A stretch of DNA of 64,000 nt from Stenotrophomonas sp. ATCM1_4 (GCF_004348115.1 NZ_QPFB01000001.1:2679928-2743927); one strand, 5' to 3'. Shown: positions 1-9,043, counted from the stretch's first letter. Made by a program: numbers and translations. Notes: generated by a model from the sequence alone, not told the origin.

Positions 1-263
1 CAGGGCCGATGCATATCGCCAATGCGGTCGGCACCAAGGTGCTGGGCCTGCATGCGGCCAGCAATCCGGCACGCAGCGGCCCCTATTCGGACCGCCGCTA
101 CTGCGTGGACCGTTACGACGACGCCGCCCGCCGCTACCTGCGCAAGCCGGCCAGCGCGCTGAAATGGGGCACCAAGATCGAGTTCGACGAGGTGATGTCA
201 CTGATCACCGTCGAGGACGCCATCGCTGCCTTCGAGCGTTACCGCAGCGACCACGGCCACTGA
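1..263 (+). CDS. glycosyltransferase family 9 protein, C-terminal part
   Basis: The 5' end lies outside the window. The reading frame enters at base 3 and stops at 261-263. The visible 87 residues begin GPMHIANAVG and continue with KVLGLHAASNP. This is the nucleotide-sugar-binding signature (GPxH, A.A.G.....L) of family 9 LPS heptosyltransferases. The protein probably transfers a heptose or a related sugar to LPS core at the inner face of the inner membrane. The exact acceptor cannot be told from this end. A strong hairpin terminator follows the stop within 15 bases, so this is the last gene of its unit. Confidence 0.75.
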   Translation, partial: GPMHIANAVGTKVLGLHAASNPARSGPYSDRRYCVDRYDDAARRYLRKPASALKWGTKIEFDEVMSLITVEDAIAAFERYRSDHGH

Positions 264-274
264 TCCGTGCAACG

Positions 275-302
275 AAAAGGCCGCCCCAAGGGCGGCCTTT
301 TC
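275..302 (+). terminator. rho-independent terminator, probably bidirectional
   Basis: A ten-base-pair GC-rich stem (AAAGGCCGCC / GGCGGCCTTT) with a four-base loop is flanked by A and T runs. It sits between the glycosyltransferase stop and the convergent DUF6165 gene and could serve both. Confidence 0.8.
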
Positions 303-324
303 AATTGGCGCGGCTTCCTCCGGC

Positions 325-723
325 TCAGCCGGCGCGGTAGTCCTGGTAGGACTTCTCTTCCACGTAGCTGGAGCCCAGCGCCAGGTTGATCGCCTTCTTG
401 ATCCGGGCGCGCTCGTCGTTCTGGAAGTAGACGCTGCGCGCCAGCTGCACGAAGCCGTCGTCGAAGGACTGCGCCTTCTCCTTCAGGCGGATGTCGTCCT
501 CGATGTCCCACAACCGCTCGTTGACCGCCTTGAGCTCGCTGCGCAGCGCAGCGATGTCCTGCGCCGCGGCCGGGTGGGCCGCCCAGGTGCGGTCCAGCGC
601 CGCCAGTTCATTGCGCACATTGGCCAGCTTGGCCGCATCGCTCATCCGCTCGGACTTGATCTGCAGGATCGAGATCTTGTCGAGCAGTTCGCCAAAGGAA
701 ACGGGGACCAGGATTTCAGACAT
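325..723 (-). CDS. DUF6165 family protein
   Basis: 132-residue protein starting MSEILVPVSFGELLDK and rich in Lys, Glu and Ala helices, predicted soluble and partly coiled-coil. From memory it matches DUF6165, a small family often found beside LPS or glycosyltransferase genes in gammaproteobacteria; its role is unknown. The ATG at 723 is preceded by AGGTG at a usable distance. Longer upstream in-frame starts lack such a site. It converges with the glycosyltransferase and shares its terminator. Confidence 0.75.
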   Translation of the reverse strand: MSEILVPVSFGELLDKISILQIKSERMSDAAKLANVRNELAALDRTWAAHPAAAQDIAALRSELKAVNERLWDIEDDIRLKEKAQSFDDGFVQLARSVYFQNDERARIKKAINLALGSSYVEEKSYQDYRAG

Positions 724-1325
724 GGGGCACACCTGCGAAACGTGGCGCACAGTGTAGCCGCGCATGGCATCGCAGTGCCCCTCCCTGCCCTTCGGCCCGA
801 CCGCCCCGCTTGCCAGAGGCATTCATCGTCCGTGTCCCAGCGCCCGCGGCAGCCCGCGCTGCGGGTCGCCGCGGCATGGCGGCATGCGTCCGGCGGTCCG
901 CATCCACGTATTGCGGCACATCGTCAGGCGATGCTGCATTGCGGCGACGCGGGCCGCCGTCCACACGCCATTCCGGCCACGCGGCAGCGAACTTGGTAAC
1001 GGCTGAAAGTCTTCGTTGACAGTGCCGACAAACGCTCTGTACAACCGTCGCCGGCTGGCTCGGACGGGCAATGCCATGACTGCACGCGGGGAAATCGGGG
1101 AACCGGGGGAGGTCGGCCAATGGCCTGACGGCCGCCACCGCCGCTTCCGACACCCGCAGCGTGGGTCGAGTCCAGATCATGCAGCTGGCCTTGCATCGCC
1201 CCACGGCACCGGGCACGCAATGCCCGCTGCACCCCTGCATGTGTGACGGGCCGCGCCGGCAACTCCCGCAGGGGAAGCCGCGCGGCACCGGGACACCTGC
1301 CCTCCTCTGCCGCGATGACTACTCC
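724..1325. other. 600-bp intergenic region upstream of the sugar symporter
   Basis: No convincing gene on either strand. Open frames here are antisense shadows with biased composition. The only signal I can support is a sigma70-like promoter at 1016-1045. The long leader (about 280 bases to the symporter start) may hold operator sites I cannot identify. Confidence 0.5.
1016..1045 (+). promoter_or_regulatory. sigma70-like promoter for the symporter
   Basis: A perfect -35 TTGACA (1016-1021) is followed after 18 bases by TACAAC (1040-1045). It points toward the sugar symporter start at 1326. Not tested; the long leader is unusual. Confidence 0.45.
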
Positions 1326-2786
1326 ATGAGCCAAAAAACCCGCTGGTCCCAGTTTGCCGTTCTCATCACGGTGTTCTTCTTCTGGGGCTTCGTCGCTGCC
1401 AGCAACGACATCCTGATTCCGGTCTTCAAGAACGCCTTCCACCTGACCCAGGCACAAAGCCAGTACGTGGCGCTGGCCTTCTACGTCGCCTATACGGTGG
1501 GCTCGCTGTTCTACTTCTTCACCTCCAAGTTGATCGGCGCCGACGTGCTCAACCGCATCGGCTACAAGAACGGCATCAGCCTGGGCCTGTTGATCTCGGC
1601 CGTCGGCACCCTGCTGTTCTACCCGGCCGCCAACCTCGGTTCGTTCGGCCTGATGCTGTCGGGCCTGTTCATCGTCGGCCTGGGCTTCTCGCTGCAGCAG
1701 ATCGCCGCCAACCCGCTGGCGGTGGTGATGGGCGACCCGGCCACCGGCGCGCAGCGGCTGACCCTGGCCGGTGGCATCAACAACTTCGGCACCACCATCG
1801 GGCCATTGCTGGTGAGCTTCGCCATCTTCGGCAGCGTGGCCTCGGGCAACACCGAAGCCAGCATCGAAAGCGTCAAGACGCCCTACCTCGTGCTCGGTGG
1901 CGTGTTCGTGCTGGTGGCGCTGCTGCTGAAGTTCTCGCCGCTGCCCAACCGCATCGACCTGGACGCGCTGGCCGCCGACGAAGCCCAGGACAGCAGCAAG
2001 CTGATCCAGAAGCGCTCGGCATTCTCCTACCCGCAGCTGGTGCTGGGGATGATCGCGATCTTCCTGTACGTCGGCGTCGAGGTGTCCACCATCGCCAACC
2101 TGCCGGCCTACCTGGAATTGCCGGTCGACCAGGGCGGACTCGGGCTGGACGTGTCGGTGATCGCCCCGTTCGTGTCGCTGTACTGGGCCAGCCTGATGAT
2201 CGGCCGCTGGAGCGGCGCGGCCGGTGCGTTCGACGTCGGCAACAACGTCAAGCGCTGGCTGACCCTGCTGTTGCCGTACATCGCCTTCGGCCTGTTCCTG
2301 GCGGTCAATGCCATCGCCCGGCATGAGATCTCGCAGTTCTACGGCTACGCCGGCGTGATCGTGCTCATGATCCTGGCCACCCTGGCCAGCAAGGGCAACC
2401 CGGCGCGCATGCTGCTGTACTTCGCGCTGTGCGGCATCGCCGCGCTGCTGGTGGGCATGTTCACCACCGGCATGACCAGCGTGATCGCCTTCATCAGCGT
2501 AGGCCTGTTCTGCAGCACGATGTGGCCATGCGTTTTCACCCTGGCCATCACCGGCCTGGGCCGCAACACCAACGAGGGCAGCAGCCTGCTGATCATGATG
2601 ATCATGGGCGGCGGCGTGGTCAGCTTCGCGCAGGGCGCGCTGGCCGACCGCATCGGCATCCATTACAGCTTCATCGTCGGCGTGCTGTGTTTCTGCTACC
2701 TGGCGTTCTACGCGCTGCGCACCTTCGGCATCCTCAGGAAGCAGGGCATCGACCTGGACAAGCTGGCCGCTCAGGGCGGGCACTGA
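1326..2786 (+). CDS. sugar:H+ symporter, MFS FucP/GluP family
   Basis: 486 residues with about twelve hydrophobic membrane segments. The N-terminus reads FAVLITVFFFWGFVAASND, typical of the L-fucose and glucose/galactose permease branch of the major facilitator superfamily. It probably imports a hexose or deoxyhexose with protons across the inner membrane; the substrate is not decidable from sequence. The ATG at 1326 (MSQKTRWSQ) is chosen because the upstream 55 codons have no family similarity. A hairpin terminator follows at 2878. It is a host gene, not prophage. Confidence 0.85.
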   Translation: MSQKTRWSQFAVLITVFFFWGFVAASNDILIPVFKNAFHLTQAQSQYVALAFYVAYTVGSLFYFFTSKLIGADVLNRIGYKNGISLGLLISAVGTLLFYPAANLGSFGLMLSGLFIVGLGFSLQQIAANPLAVVMGDPATGAQRLTLAGGINNFGTTIGPLLVSFAIFGSVASGNTEASIESVKTPYLVLGGVFVLVALLLKFSPLPNRIDLDALAADEAQDSSKLIQKRSAFSYPQLVLGMIAIFLYVGVEVSTIANLPAYLELPVDQGGLGLDVSVIAPFVSLYWASLMIGRWSGAAGAFDVGNNVKRWLTLLLPYIAFGLFLAVNAIARHEISQFYGYAGVIVLMILATLASKGNPARMLLYFALCGIAALLVGMFTTGMTSVIAFISVGLFCSTMWPCVFTLAITGLGRNTNEGSSLLIMMIMGGGVVSFAQGALADRIGIHYSFIVGVLCFCYLAFYALRTFGILRKQGIDLDKLAAQGGH

Positions 2787-2877
2787 CCGGCACGGCCCCG
2801 CGTGGAATGCACCGGGTTGCCTGCGGCCAACGCCTGAGCGGACGTTGGCGGCGCGGCCAGATACTGCCGCGCGATGA

Positions 2878-2906
2878 GGAAGGCCGCCTTCGGGCGGCCT
2901 TCTTCT
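2878..2906 (+). terminator. rho-independent terminator after the symporter
   Basis: Nine-base stem AAGGCCGCC / GGCGGCCTT around a TTCG tetraloop, followed by a pyrimidine-rich run. About 90 bases after the symporter stop. Confidence 0.7.
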
Positions 2907-3073
2907 ACCTGGTGGATAGGGGATTGATTCGACGCTGCGCGCCTCACCTTTCGGGCGGCTTCGCCGTCCCACCGGCAGACGCCGGCGGTCATACCCCGGC
3001 GGGACTTCTCATCCCCCCGCAATCCCTCTCGCATGTTCCAGCCCCGGGCGGATACGACCCGAACGATGCCCTA

Positions 3074-3105
3074 TGAAAAAAGCCGCCCGGAGGCGGCTTT
3101 TTTCA
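3074..3105 (-). terminator. displaced original terminator of tRNA-Ser
   Basis: Stem GAAAAAAGCCGCC / GGCGGCTTTTTTC with A and T tails, active in either direction. In an uninfected chromosome it would lie directly 3' of the tRNA-Ser gene now at 56773-56863. Prophage insertion has moved it to the far left junction. It overlaps the first bases of attL. Confidence 0.65.
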
Positions 3106-3125
3106 TGTATCTGGCGGAGAGGGGG
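3099..3125. repeat. attL: left 27-bp core repeat
   Basis: 27 identical bases recur at 56760-56786. They run from five T residues through CATGTATCTGG to GCGGAGAGGGGG. The copy holds the last 14 bases of the tRNA-Ser gene (on the minus strand) and 13 bases of 3' flank. Beyond the repeat (TCTGCC here) the tRNA sequence does not continue, so this is the partial copy. The integrase gene starts 158 bases to the right. Confidence 0.9.
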
Positions 3126-3283
3126 TCTGCCTCCGCCCAATCCGCAGCGTTCCGCGACAGCCCGTGAAACCAGTCTCAGCCCTTGATACGCCTAGGTTTC
3201 ACACTCCGCCACGATCCGCCACTTTCCACTACAATCCGCGCTCAGTGGGCGGGTAGCTGGGCGGGTTGCAATGGAGGGCATTC

Positions 3284-4453
3284 ATGGGGATTGAGCTGCA
3301 CAAACTGTCGGCCAGGAAGGTCGCAACGATCAGCGAGGCCGGCTATTACGCCGATGGCGGTGGCCTGTACCTACAGGTGTCCCCCAACGGGGCGAAGTCC
3401 TGGATCTTCCGGTACCGCTTCGAAGGGAGGCGCCCCGAGATGGGCCTGGGGCCGACTCACACTATATCGCTGGCCGAGGCGCGAGAAGCCGCCCAGGCCG
3501 CCCGGAAGCTGTTGCTGGCCGGGCATGATCCGCTGGCCGGACGCCGGCAGGCCAAGGCCTCCGCCGCGGCAACGCCGACCTTCTGGGAGGCGGCCGAGGC
3601 GTACATCGCCGAGCGGCGGACCGGCTGGAAGAACGCCAAGCATGCCGATCAGTGGACCAACACCCTGGAAACCTACGCCAAGCCGTTCATCGGCTCCAAG
3701 CGCGTGGACCGGATCGAGACGGAGGACGTGCTGGCCGTTCTGCGTCCCATCTGGGCGACCAAGACCGAGACGGCCACCCGGGTGCGCCAGCGGGTCGAGT
3801 GCATCCTCGACGCCGTGACGGTCCAGAAGCACCGATCCGGGGACAACCCGGCCAGATGGAAAGGTCACTTGGCCATGATCCTGCCCAAGCCCACCACCGT
3901 CACCAAGGTGGAGAACTTCCCGTCCCTGCCCTACAGCGAGATGGCGGAGTTCATGAAGGAGCTGGGCAAGCGGGTCGGCGAGTCGGCGCGAGCCCTGGAG
4001 TTCACCATCCTCACAGCTGCTCGCACGGGGATGACCACCGGCGCGGTGCCGGCGGAGCTGGATGCGAAGTGCCTCAACTGGACCGTGCCTGGCGACCGGA
4101 TGAAGGCGAAGAAGGAACACGTCGTGCCCCTGCCCCTGGCCGCGCAGGAGCTGGCCAGGCAGCGGCGCGATCGTGAGCTTCTGTTCCCCAACGATGTCAC
4201 CGGAGAGGCCCTATCCGAGAACGCAATGCTGGCTCTGCTGAACCGGATGGGCTACGGGCACGTCACGGTCCACGGCTTCCGCACCACGTTCAAGACATGG
4301 GCCGACGAAGTGGGGGAGTACCCGGATGACCTGTCCGAAGCGGCGCTGGCCCACACGATCAAGGACAAGTCCAAGGCCGCCTATAAGCGCGGAACGATGC
4401 TGGAGCGCCGGCGGGAGATGATGGAGGCCTGGGCCAAGTTCTGCGGGCGCTAA
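3284..4453 (+). CDS. int: phage integrase, tyrosine recombinase (P4-type)
   Basis: 389 residues. An N-terminal arm-binding domain (DUF4102-like: YYADGGGLYLQVSPNGAKSW) is followed by a core-binding domain and a catalytic domain. Visible catalytic residues are R247 (AARTG), a Lys-rich strand near 274-277, H330 and R333 (HGFR), H357 (ALAH) and Y367 (AAYKRG). It recombines attP with the tRNA-Ser 3' end. The start at 3284 follows GGAGGG six bases upstream; the ATG at 3266 has no such site. Upstream DNA has repeated CCGCCA motifs at about 3210-3225, possible arm sites. It is adjacent to attL. Confidence 0.93.
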   Translation: MGIELHKLSARKVATISEAGYYADGGGLYLQVSPNGAKSWIFRYRFEGRRPEMGLGPTHTISLAEAREAAQAARKLLLAGHDPLAGRRQAKASAAATPTFWEAAEAYIAERRTGWKNAKHADQWTNTLETYAKPFIGSKRVDRIETEDVLAVLRPIWATKTETATRVRQRVECILDAVTVQKHRSGDNPARWKGHLAMILPKPTTVTKVENFPSLPYSEMAEFMKELGKRVGESARALEFTILTAARTGMTTGAVPAELDAKCLNWTVPGDRMKAKKEHVVPLPLAAQELARQRRDRELLFPNDVTGEALSENAMLALLNRMGYGHVTVHGFRTTFKTWADEVGEYPDDLSEAALAHTIKDKSKAAYKRGTMLERRREMMEAWAKFCGR

Positions 4454-4620
4454 TTGACCTGGAGGTCTGCGATGAACCTGTGGGGAAGGCAAGTCCTGAA
4501 TGGGCCGGAAAATCCCTCCGGCCCTGTACAATTGTTTGATCCAGATTATGTCCCGGCCACCGTTGAAGGTAATTCACTCCGACCAAAGCCCCCATAATTA
4601 CAGCCGGTCATAGATAAAAC

Positions 4621-5586
4621 CTACGGAACCAACTCGGGCGTTGCGTAGCAATCCGTTGGAGACTCTACATTGATTGGCGACTGTCCTTTGAACTCTCGCT
4701 CGAAGGCCTCCTTAGCCCACGCATCTCCCTTCTCGATCTCTGATGGCGAAATAACGTCCATCTTGGCGAACTTCGACAACGCCTCATCAATCATTTCGCG
4801 CTGCATGGGCAGAGCGCGCAGTGACGCCAACCGTGCCGCGCGCCACGTAAGAATAGGATCAGCCTTCGGCAACTCATCTACGGCAGAATAATGCCGCGGA
4901 GGAGGCAGTGTATATGCAAGAAGAGCCTTGACCCCAACCCTTGGATCACCCCGCTCCAATGCTCTAGCGCCAAATTCAGGCGCGTACTTCACGTATCTTT
5001 CCAGCAACACCTCCGCAGACTCTCCGCTTGGCGGATTGCCCGGCCCATGCCCAGGTGCAGGCCCAAACAAGACAAAACAGGATTCAGCTTCTGCATTGCC
5101 CTTTAACGCAGCATCAAACACTGCACTATTCACCAAAGCAATCAGTTGCGCCTCGTCAGAATCCTGGCAGGAACCCTCCAAGCGTTGCACTACCAACAAG
5201 CTTTCGGCAGAAGACGCATCCATGTTGCGCAGCGTCTCCGGAGTCTTGCTCGAAAGATCAGCCCAACGTTCATCTTCCACCATGTATCCCAATTCCCGAC
5301 GCTTTACATGATAAAGAAGGCAATCGTTCGCGTCCTTAATCGCAGATACCAACAAATCTGTATCTCCTGCACCCTGCCCTGTCGCAAATCGCCGCGCCCA
5401 TACTGTGCGCCCGGCGGGAGCAGGGCCATCTCCTGCCCTGGCACTTTCGACATCAGCCTCTCCTGCCGCTTCAGCGGAAACCATTCTTGGAACAACGGAA
5501 TTTGCCGGACGCCACCATAGCCAAAAACCAAAGACCACAGCGACGACCAGTGCCACAACCACGAGAATTTTACCTTTGTACTGCAT
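4621..5586 (-). CDS. membrane-anchored protein of unknown function
   Basis: 321 residues. One N-terminal transmembrane helix (about residues 7-24, ILVVVALVVAVVFGFWLWW) is followed by a long soluble, probably periplasmic domain with Cys pairs but no motif I recognise. The start has GAGGT six bases upstream. Its GC content is visibly lower than the phage core, pointing to separate transfer. It lies 58 bases after a secreted HExxH protein on the same strand, so the two probably form one operon. An immunity or partner role for its neighbour is a guess. Located right beside the integrase, the usual site for phage cargo. Confidence 0.6.
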   Translation of the reverse strand: MQYKGKILVVVALVVAVVFGFWLWWRPANSVVPRMVSAEAAGEADVESARAGDGPAPAGRTVWARRFATGQGAGDTDLLVSAIKDANDCLLYHVKRRELGYMVEDERWADLSSKTPETLRNMDASSAESLLVVQRLEGSCQDSDEAQLIALVNSAVFDAALKGNAEAESCFVLFGPAPGHGPGNPPSGESAEVLLERYVKYAPEFGARALERGDPRVGVKALLAYTLPPPRHYSAVDELPKADPILTWRAARLASLRALPMQREMIDEALSKFAKMDVISPSEIEKGDAWAKEAFEREFKGQSPINVESPTDCYATPELVP

Positions 5587-5644
5587 GAACTACCTCAATC
5601 GATTGGGGGATGATACGGCGGCTACGGACAGATCATCCCAACTA

Positions 5645-6418
5645 TCACTTGGGCGGCGGGTCTTCTTTGGAACATGCCTTTCCCTTATCCTCTCGATATC
5701 TCAAAACCGCATCGATTCCATACCATTCGGCTTCAAGCTCGCTAACGCCAGCACGACGCAGATGAACTGCCTCATGCCCTGCCACCAAAAGAGACATCTC
5801 AAAAGATGTCAGATTCCCATTAAGAGTTTTAGGAGCCGCATTGGCGCGCTCGCCGCGGAGCTCACGATAGCCAGCCTCAAACGCGGTCTTGTACAGGCGC
5901 CCGTATGCAGTTAAAGGAAAAGTGACGCCATCTGCAAGCGCCCATTCCGGACCCGGTGAAGTTTTCGTCGCACGGAAGACATAGCCTGAGAAGCCCCCTC
6001 CTGGCTTTTTCATTCCATACGCATAGGCATTAACCTTCTTCATCGTTCGCCCAGCGCCCAACCTGATATCTGGATGGAAGTATTCCTTCATAGCGCATTG
6101 AAGCTTGGCAGACACGTCACGGTCAGTCGTATCCGGCTCCTCCGTGCTTCCGCTTCCGCTTCCAGTCCCACCTCCAGTGCCAGTGCCACTTCCTCCGCCT
6201 CCGCCTCCGCCTCCGCCATCCCAAACGCCACCGCTCGGATAATCGCCACCGCCGCTCATATCAAAGCAGTTACCTATTCCTTGACTCTGCCCCATTACGC
6301 TAATTTCTTGGCAATACCAGCCACCCCCGACAGCAATCATCCCCATCGCACTCTTGCTGGGGTATATGAGAGAAGCAGATGCAACAACGCTAACGACACT
6401 AAGACGCAAGAAGCCCAT
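5645..6418 (-). CDS. secreted protein with HExxH metallopeptidase motif
   Basis: 257 residues from the start at 6418, which has GAGGG seven bases upstream. An N-terminal signal peptide (LRLSVVSVVASASLIY) is followed by a Gly/Ser-rich linker at about 60-90 (runs of Gly), then a globular domain. Near the C-terminus is HEAVH (about residues 215-219) with nearby Glu residues (SELEAEW) that could be the third zinc ligand. This suggests a zinc-dependent peptidase acting outside the cytoplasm; the rest of the domain is not one I recognise. Base composition is AT-richer than the phage core. The downstream membrane protein is probably co-transcribed. Confidence 0.55.
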   Translation of the reverse strand: MGFLRLSVVSVVASASLIYPSKSAMGMIAVGGGWYCQEISVMGQSQGIGNCFDMSGGGDYPSGGVWDGGGGGGGGGSGTGTGGGTGSGSGSTEEPDTTDRDVSAKLQCAMKEYFHPDIRLGAGRTMKKVNAYAYGMKKPGGGFSGYVFRATKTSPGPEWALADGVTFPLTAYGRLYKTAFEAGYRELRGERANAAPKTLNGNLTSFEMSLLVAGHEAVHLRRAGVSELEAEWYGIDAVLRYREDKGKACSKEDPPPK

Positions 6419-6715
6419 CCGTAAGCCCTCGTTCATTTGGGTTTCGCATTTGTTTCAACCTCACTCTGAGGCCTCAGCATGGAAACACCCGCAACGGGTG
6501 AATGTCAACTGAACACCCCCGCCCATTGAGAGGGTAGCGTCGCGGGCATCGTCGTAGCCCTTATTGCATGGCTAGAGTTGATATCACGACGATTTAGATT
6601 GATTCGCAAGCCGCTCGTTTTGAGAAAGCTGGCGCTTCACGAGAACGACGACATGACATCTTCTCTCTCTGGATTTGCTCGCGCGCATCGAGACATGAGC
6701 GAACTTCATCTGCAG

Positions 6716-7030
6716 TCAGGGGTTCAGCGTCGCGACGAAGTAGTCCGGTTTCCCGACCGTCCCCCACTGGCGCACCGCGGCGGCAACCAGCGCCTTTGCC
6801 TTCATCGGGTCCAGCGGGAAGGTTTCGCTGTAGACGTAGTAATCGACCCATCCGTACTCGCCGGCCGGGTCCACTTCGCAGGACAGGTGCAGCAGGAAGT
6901 CCCGGTCGTCGTCGGTGTCATCGGGCTTGATGCCCAGCTCCTCGCGCAGCTCGCCGGCCAGCAGGCGGTTGTGGGGGCGCATGGCGTCGGCGACCACGAT
7001 GCCGTGCAGCATCAGGTCCACGGCAACCAT
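6716..7030 (-). CDS. hypothetical protein, 104 aa
   Basis: Starts MVAVDLMLHGIVVADAMRPH. It is acidic, with a DDTDDDRDF stretch and a C-terminal YFVATLNP. No family recognised; predicted soluble. It is high in GC, unlike the two low-GC genes just upstream, so it probably belongs to the phage backbone rather than to that island. The alternative TTG at 7075 would overlap the preceding gene and has no clear ribosome site. The 297 bases to its left (6419-6715) show nothing I can name. Confidence 0.5.
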   Translation of the reverse strand: MVAVDLMLHGIVVADAMRPHNRLLAGELREELGIKPDDTDDDRDFLLHLSCEVDPAGEYGWVDYYVYSETFPLDPMKAKALVAAAVRQWGTVGKPDYFVATLNP

Positions 7031-7065
7031 GGACTCAAATCTGGCTGCATGCGGAATCAAACACC

Positions 7066-7716
7066 TCAAGAGCAATTCTTTGTAGACCTTGAGCTCGACC
7101 CGGATTCAGCCGCACCATCCTTCGCGGCCTTCTGCGCCAGTACTCGGGTCGCATGAGTTGAATAGATACTCGACAAGCGGTAAATCGTCATTGCTGCCGC
7201 GAGTGACGACGTCAGCGCGTAAGCCACCAGGAAGAAACCAAGCGCGCGAAATAATTTGGCTGCGACCAGCAGGAAAAAAGCCACCACGTCGTACTGCATC
7301 AACCAAGGGGCAACCCCTAAGAGTGAAGAAACAACTCTCGCACCACCGACAAGTGCAAACCCTAACGCCAATATCTGGATAACAATCGAATGAAAGAAGG
7401 CTGTCGAAACAGAGCCGAGCGCAGACTGCTTGTTTCCCGTACGAACCTGCCCAAATTTCAGCTTAAAACTATCGTCTCCGATAGACATTAAGAGGGCAAA
7501 CGCAGCGACGGAAAAACCAAGCACTGCCGGGATAAGGCTGATGGTTAAATTCCACCAAGTGGAACTCCACCAAAATGGGCCACAGACAGCCGTTAAAATC
7601 AACGCCGCCACGAAAAAGGGGGAAGTGAGCAAGCCAGACCATCGCCCATAGCGAGACCAATACTGATAAAAATCAGCACCAGTTGCCTTCCAGCGACGCT
7701 TTAATGCCTTGAACAC
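7066..7716 (-). CDS. four-helix membrane protein, candidate defence partner
   Basis: 216 residues from the GTG at 7716, which is preceded by GGAGG at five bases; the upstream TTG at 7728 would overlap that site. Four hydrophobic segments are visible (around residues 25-45, 53-75, 105-130 and 135-160). The C-terminal tail is Ser-rich and polar. No family recognised. It lies 19 bases after the 291-aa gene on the same strand and shares its low GC. The pair looks like a two-gene cargo system in a defence hotspot; that role is inference. Confidence 0.6.
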   Translation of the reverse strand: MFKALKRRWKATGADFYQYWSRYGRWSGLLTSPFFVAALILTAVCGPFWWSSTWWNLTISLIPAVLGFSVAAFALLMSIGDDSFKLKFGQVRTGNKQSALGSVSTAFFHSIVIQILALGFALVGGARVVSSLLGVAPWLMQYDVVAFFLLVAAKLFRALGFFLVAYALTSSLAAAMTIYRLSSIYSTHATRVLAQKAAKDGAAESGSSSRSTKNCS

Positions 7717-7735
7717 TTCCCCCTCCAATCCGAAA

Positions 7736-8611
7736 TTACTTCACGGAGAATCTACGAGCTGCCGTTCTTGCGATGCGCAGGAAAGCATCCCAGTAAGTTT
7801 CTGCATCATCATTGTACTCTCCCCGCTCGCTGAATGGTTTGCCAGTCTTCGTTGAGCGCTCTTCCGGAGCACCCTGAGCGTTGTGTCCTTTCGCCTCAAC
7901 ATAACCGTTATCGGCCGCGATGGCGACTAGCGTCTTTGTCCTATCATTCAGAACAAGAGCCCTACCCTTCTCTGCCACCAACTCGAAGTTCAGCTGCGAA
8001 GCATTCTGTTCAGCCAGAGACTGCTCGAACTCTTCAAGCTCGTCCGGGTCGTAGTCACCTGGATTTGGCCGTTCTGCATGAATCTGCAACCTACGGATCT
8101 TCTTCCAATTAAGAATGCGTGATATCGAGTCACGATCCGGCAAAACGGTCACCCCAACCTCGCCAAAATCGAGAACTATCTCAGAGAATGCAAATAGATC
8201 CTTGAGATATCTAGCCATCAGGCCCGGCGATATACCACCCTTCCGAGTAGTAGTTAAGAAAAACAACTTGTGCGATGCAATATCAAAATAGAACTGACAT
8301 TTTCGAAAATTAGGGCGAAGATGTGCCGGAATCTCCCCCAACTCGTCCGAAGATGCATCGTCTTCAGTCTCCAAATTAATCCACGGCAACGAAGGGTCGA
8401 GCTGAGAAAATGTTGCAATTTCTCCTTCTAGAGCGAAAGTAGTCCCTTCGTGTTTCTTCACATCACACATCGTCATAAGCGCATGACGATCACCATGAAT
8501 TCGCACTGGGCGCTTCATGCGATAAGCTTTCCTGAAAAGCTTCTCGTATTGCCCCTCCGGATGCGGATGAACAACAACATTCACCCCGCCGACCTCGATA
8601 ATTTGCTCCAT
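7736..8611 (-). CDS. DUF4747-like cytoplasmic protein, candidate defence gene
   Basis: 291 residues, soluble, starting MEQIIEVGGVNVVVHPHPEGQ, with IHGDRHALM near residue 40. This pattern recalls DUF4747 from memory; unverified. The C-terminal quarter reads as a beta-strand region (RALVLNDRTKTLVAIAADNG) followed by charged helices. The start has AAGGGGG five bases upstream. GC is around half, well below the phage core. It is the first gene of a two-gene operon with the membrane protein at 7066-7716. Function unknown; association with phage exclusion is inferred only from position and pairing. Confidence 0.55.
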   Translation of the reverse strand: MEQIIEVGGVNVVVHPHPEGQYEKLFRKAYRMKRPVRIHGDRHALMTMCDVKKHEGTTFALEGEIATFSQLDPSLPWINLETEDDASSDELGEIPAHLRPNFRKCQFYFDIASHKLFFLTTTRKGGISPGLMARYLKDLFAFSEIVLDFGEVGVTVLPDRDSISRILNWKKIRRLQIHAERPNPGDYDPDELEEFEQSLAEQNASQLNFELVAEKGRALVLNDRTKTLVAIAADNGYVEAKGHNAQGAPEERSTKTGKPFSERGEYNDDAETYWDAFLRIARTAARRFSVK

Positions 8612-9043
8612 TCTGTCCCCCTTTCCATTTCTTCAGGCAGATAATTCTCGATCAAACCGCAGCAACCTAGTGAAGGTCGCGTGACGATATGCTGCATGAA
8701 TAGAAGCCGTGGCACAACGTAGGGATTTCCCTACAGCGTGGTTCGATTGCTTGTGCATGAGTCCAGCAGAAGCGTGCCTCCTCCAACTAAGCATCGAGTC
8801 AACTGAATTTCAGCCGCATCTCCTAAGGCCATAAAGAGTACAGTCGATCAATCGCACCGCGCGAGACACTGCCCCCTTTCCTCTTCCCCTGTTACTTGAT
8901 GGCTCAGCCCCGGCCCCACAGGTCTCATCAACCAGAATCCCATAGCTAAAATGCGGTACTGCCACGACGCTCCTAAGATCCGGCCCGTGGCCCGCCGCCC
9001 ACCGGTGAAAGGGACTTCCACCGGGGCGGCAACCTCCGACTTC
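8612..9043. other. 432-bp region with no gene
   Basis: I see no supportable coding region. It probably holds the promoter of the leftward 7736-8611 gene. A palindrome with seven-base arms (GTAGGGA TT TCCCTAC) lies at 8719-8734, about 108 bases upstream of that gene's start, and is a possible operator. Confidence 0.45.

Noticed and set aside
924..2972. 682-aa leftward open frame over the symporter
   Set aside because: Antisense of a clear MFS transporter; composition is Gln/His/Arg-biased as expected for a reversed high-GC gene.
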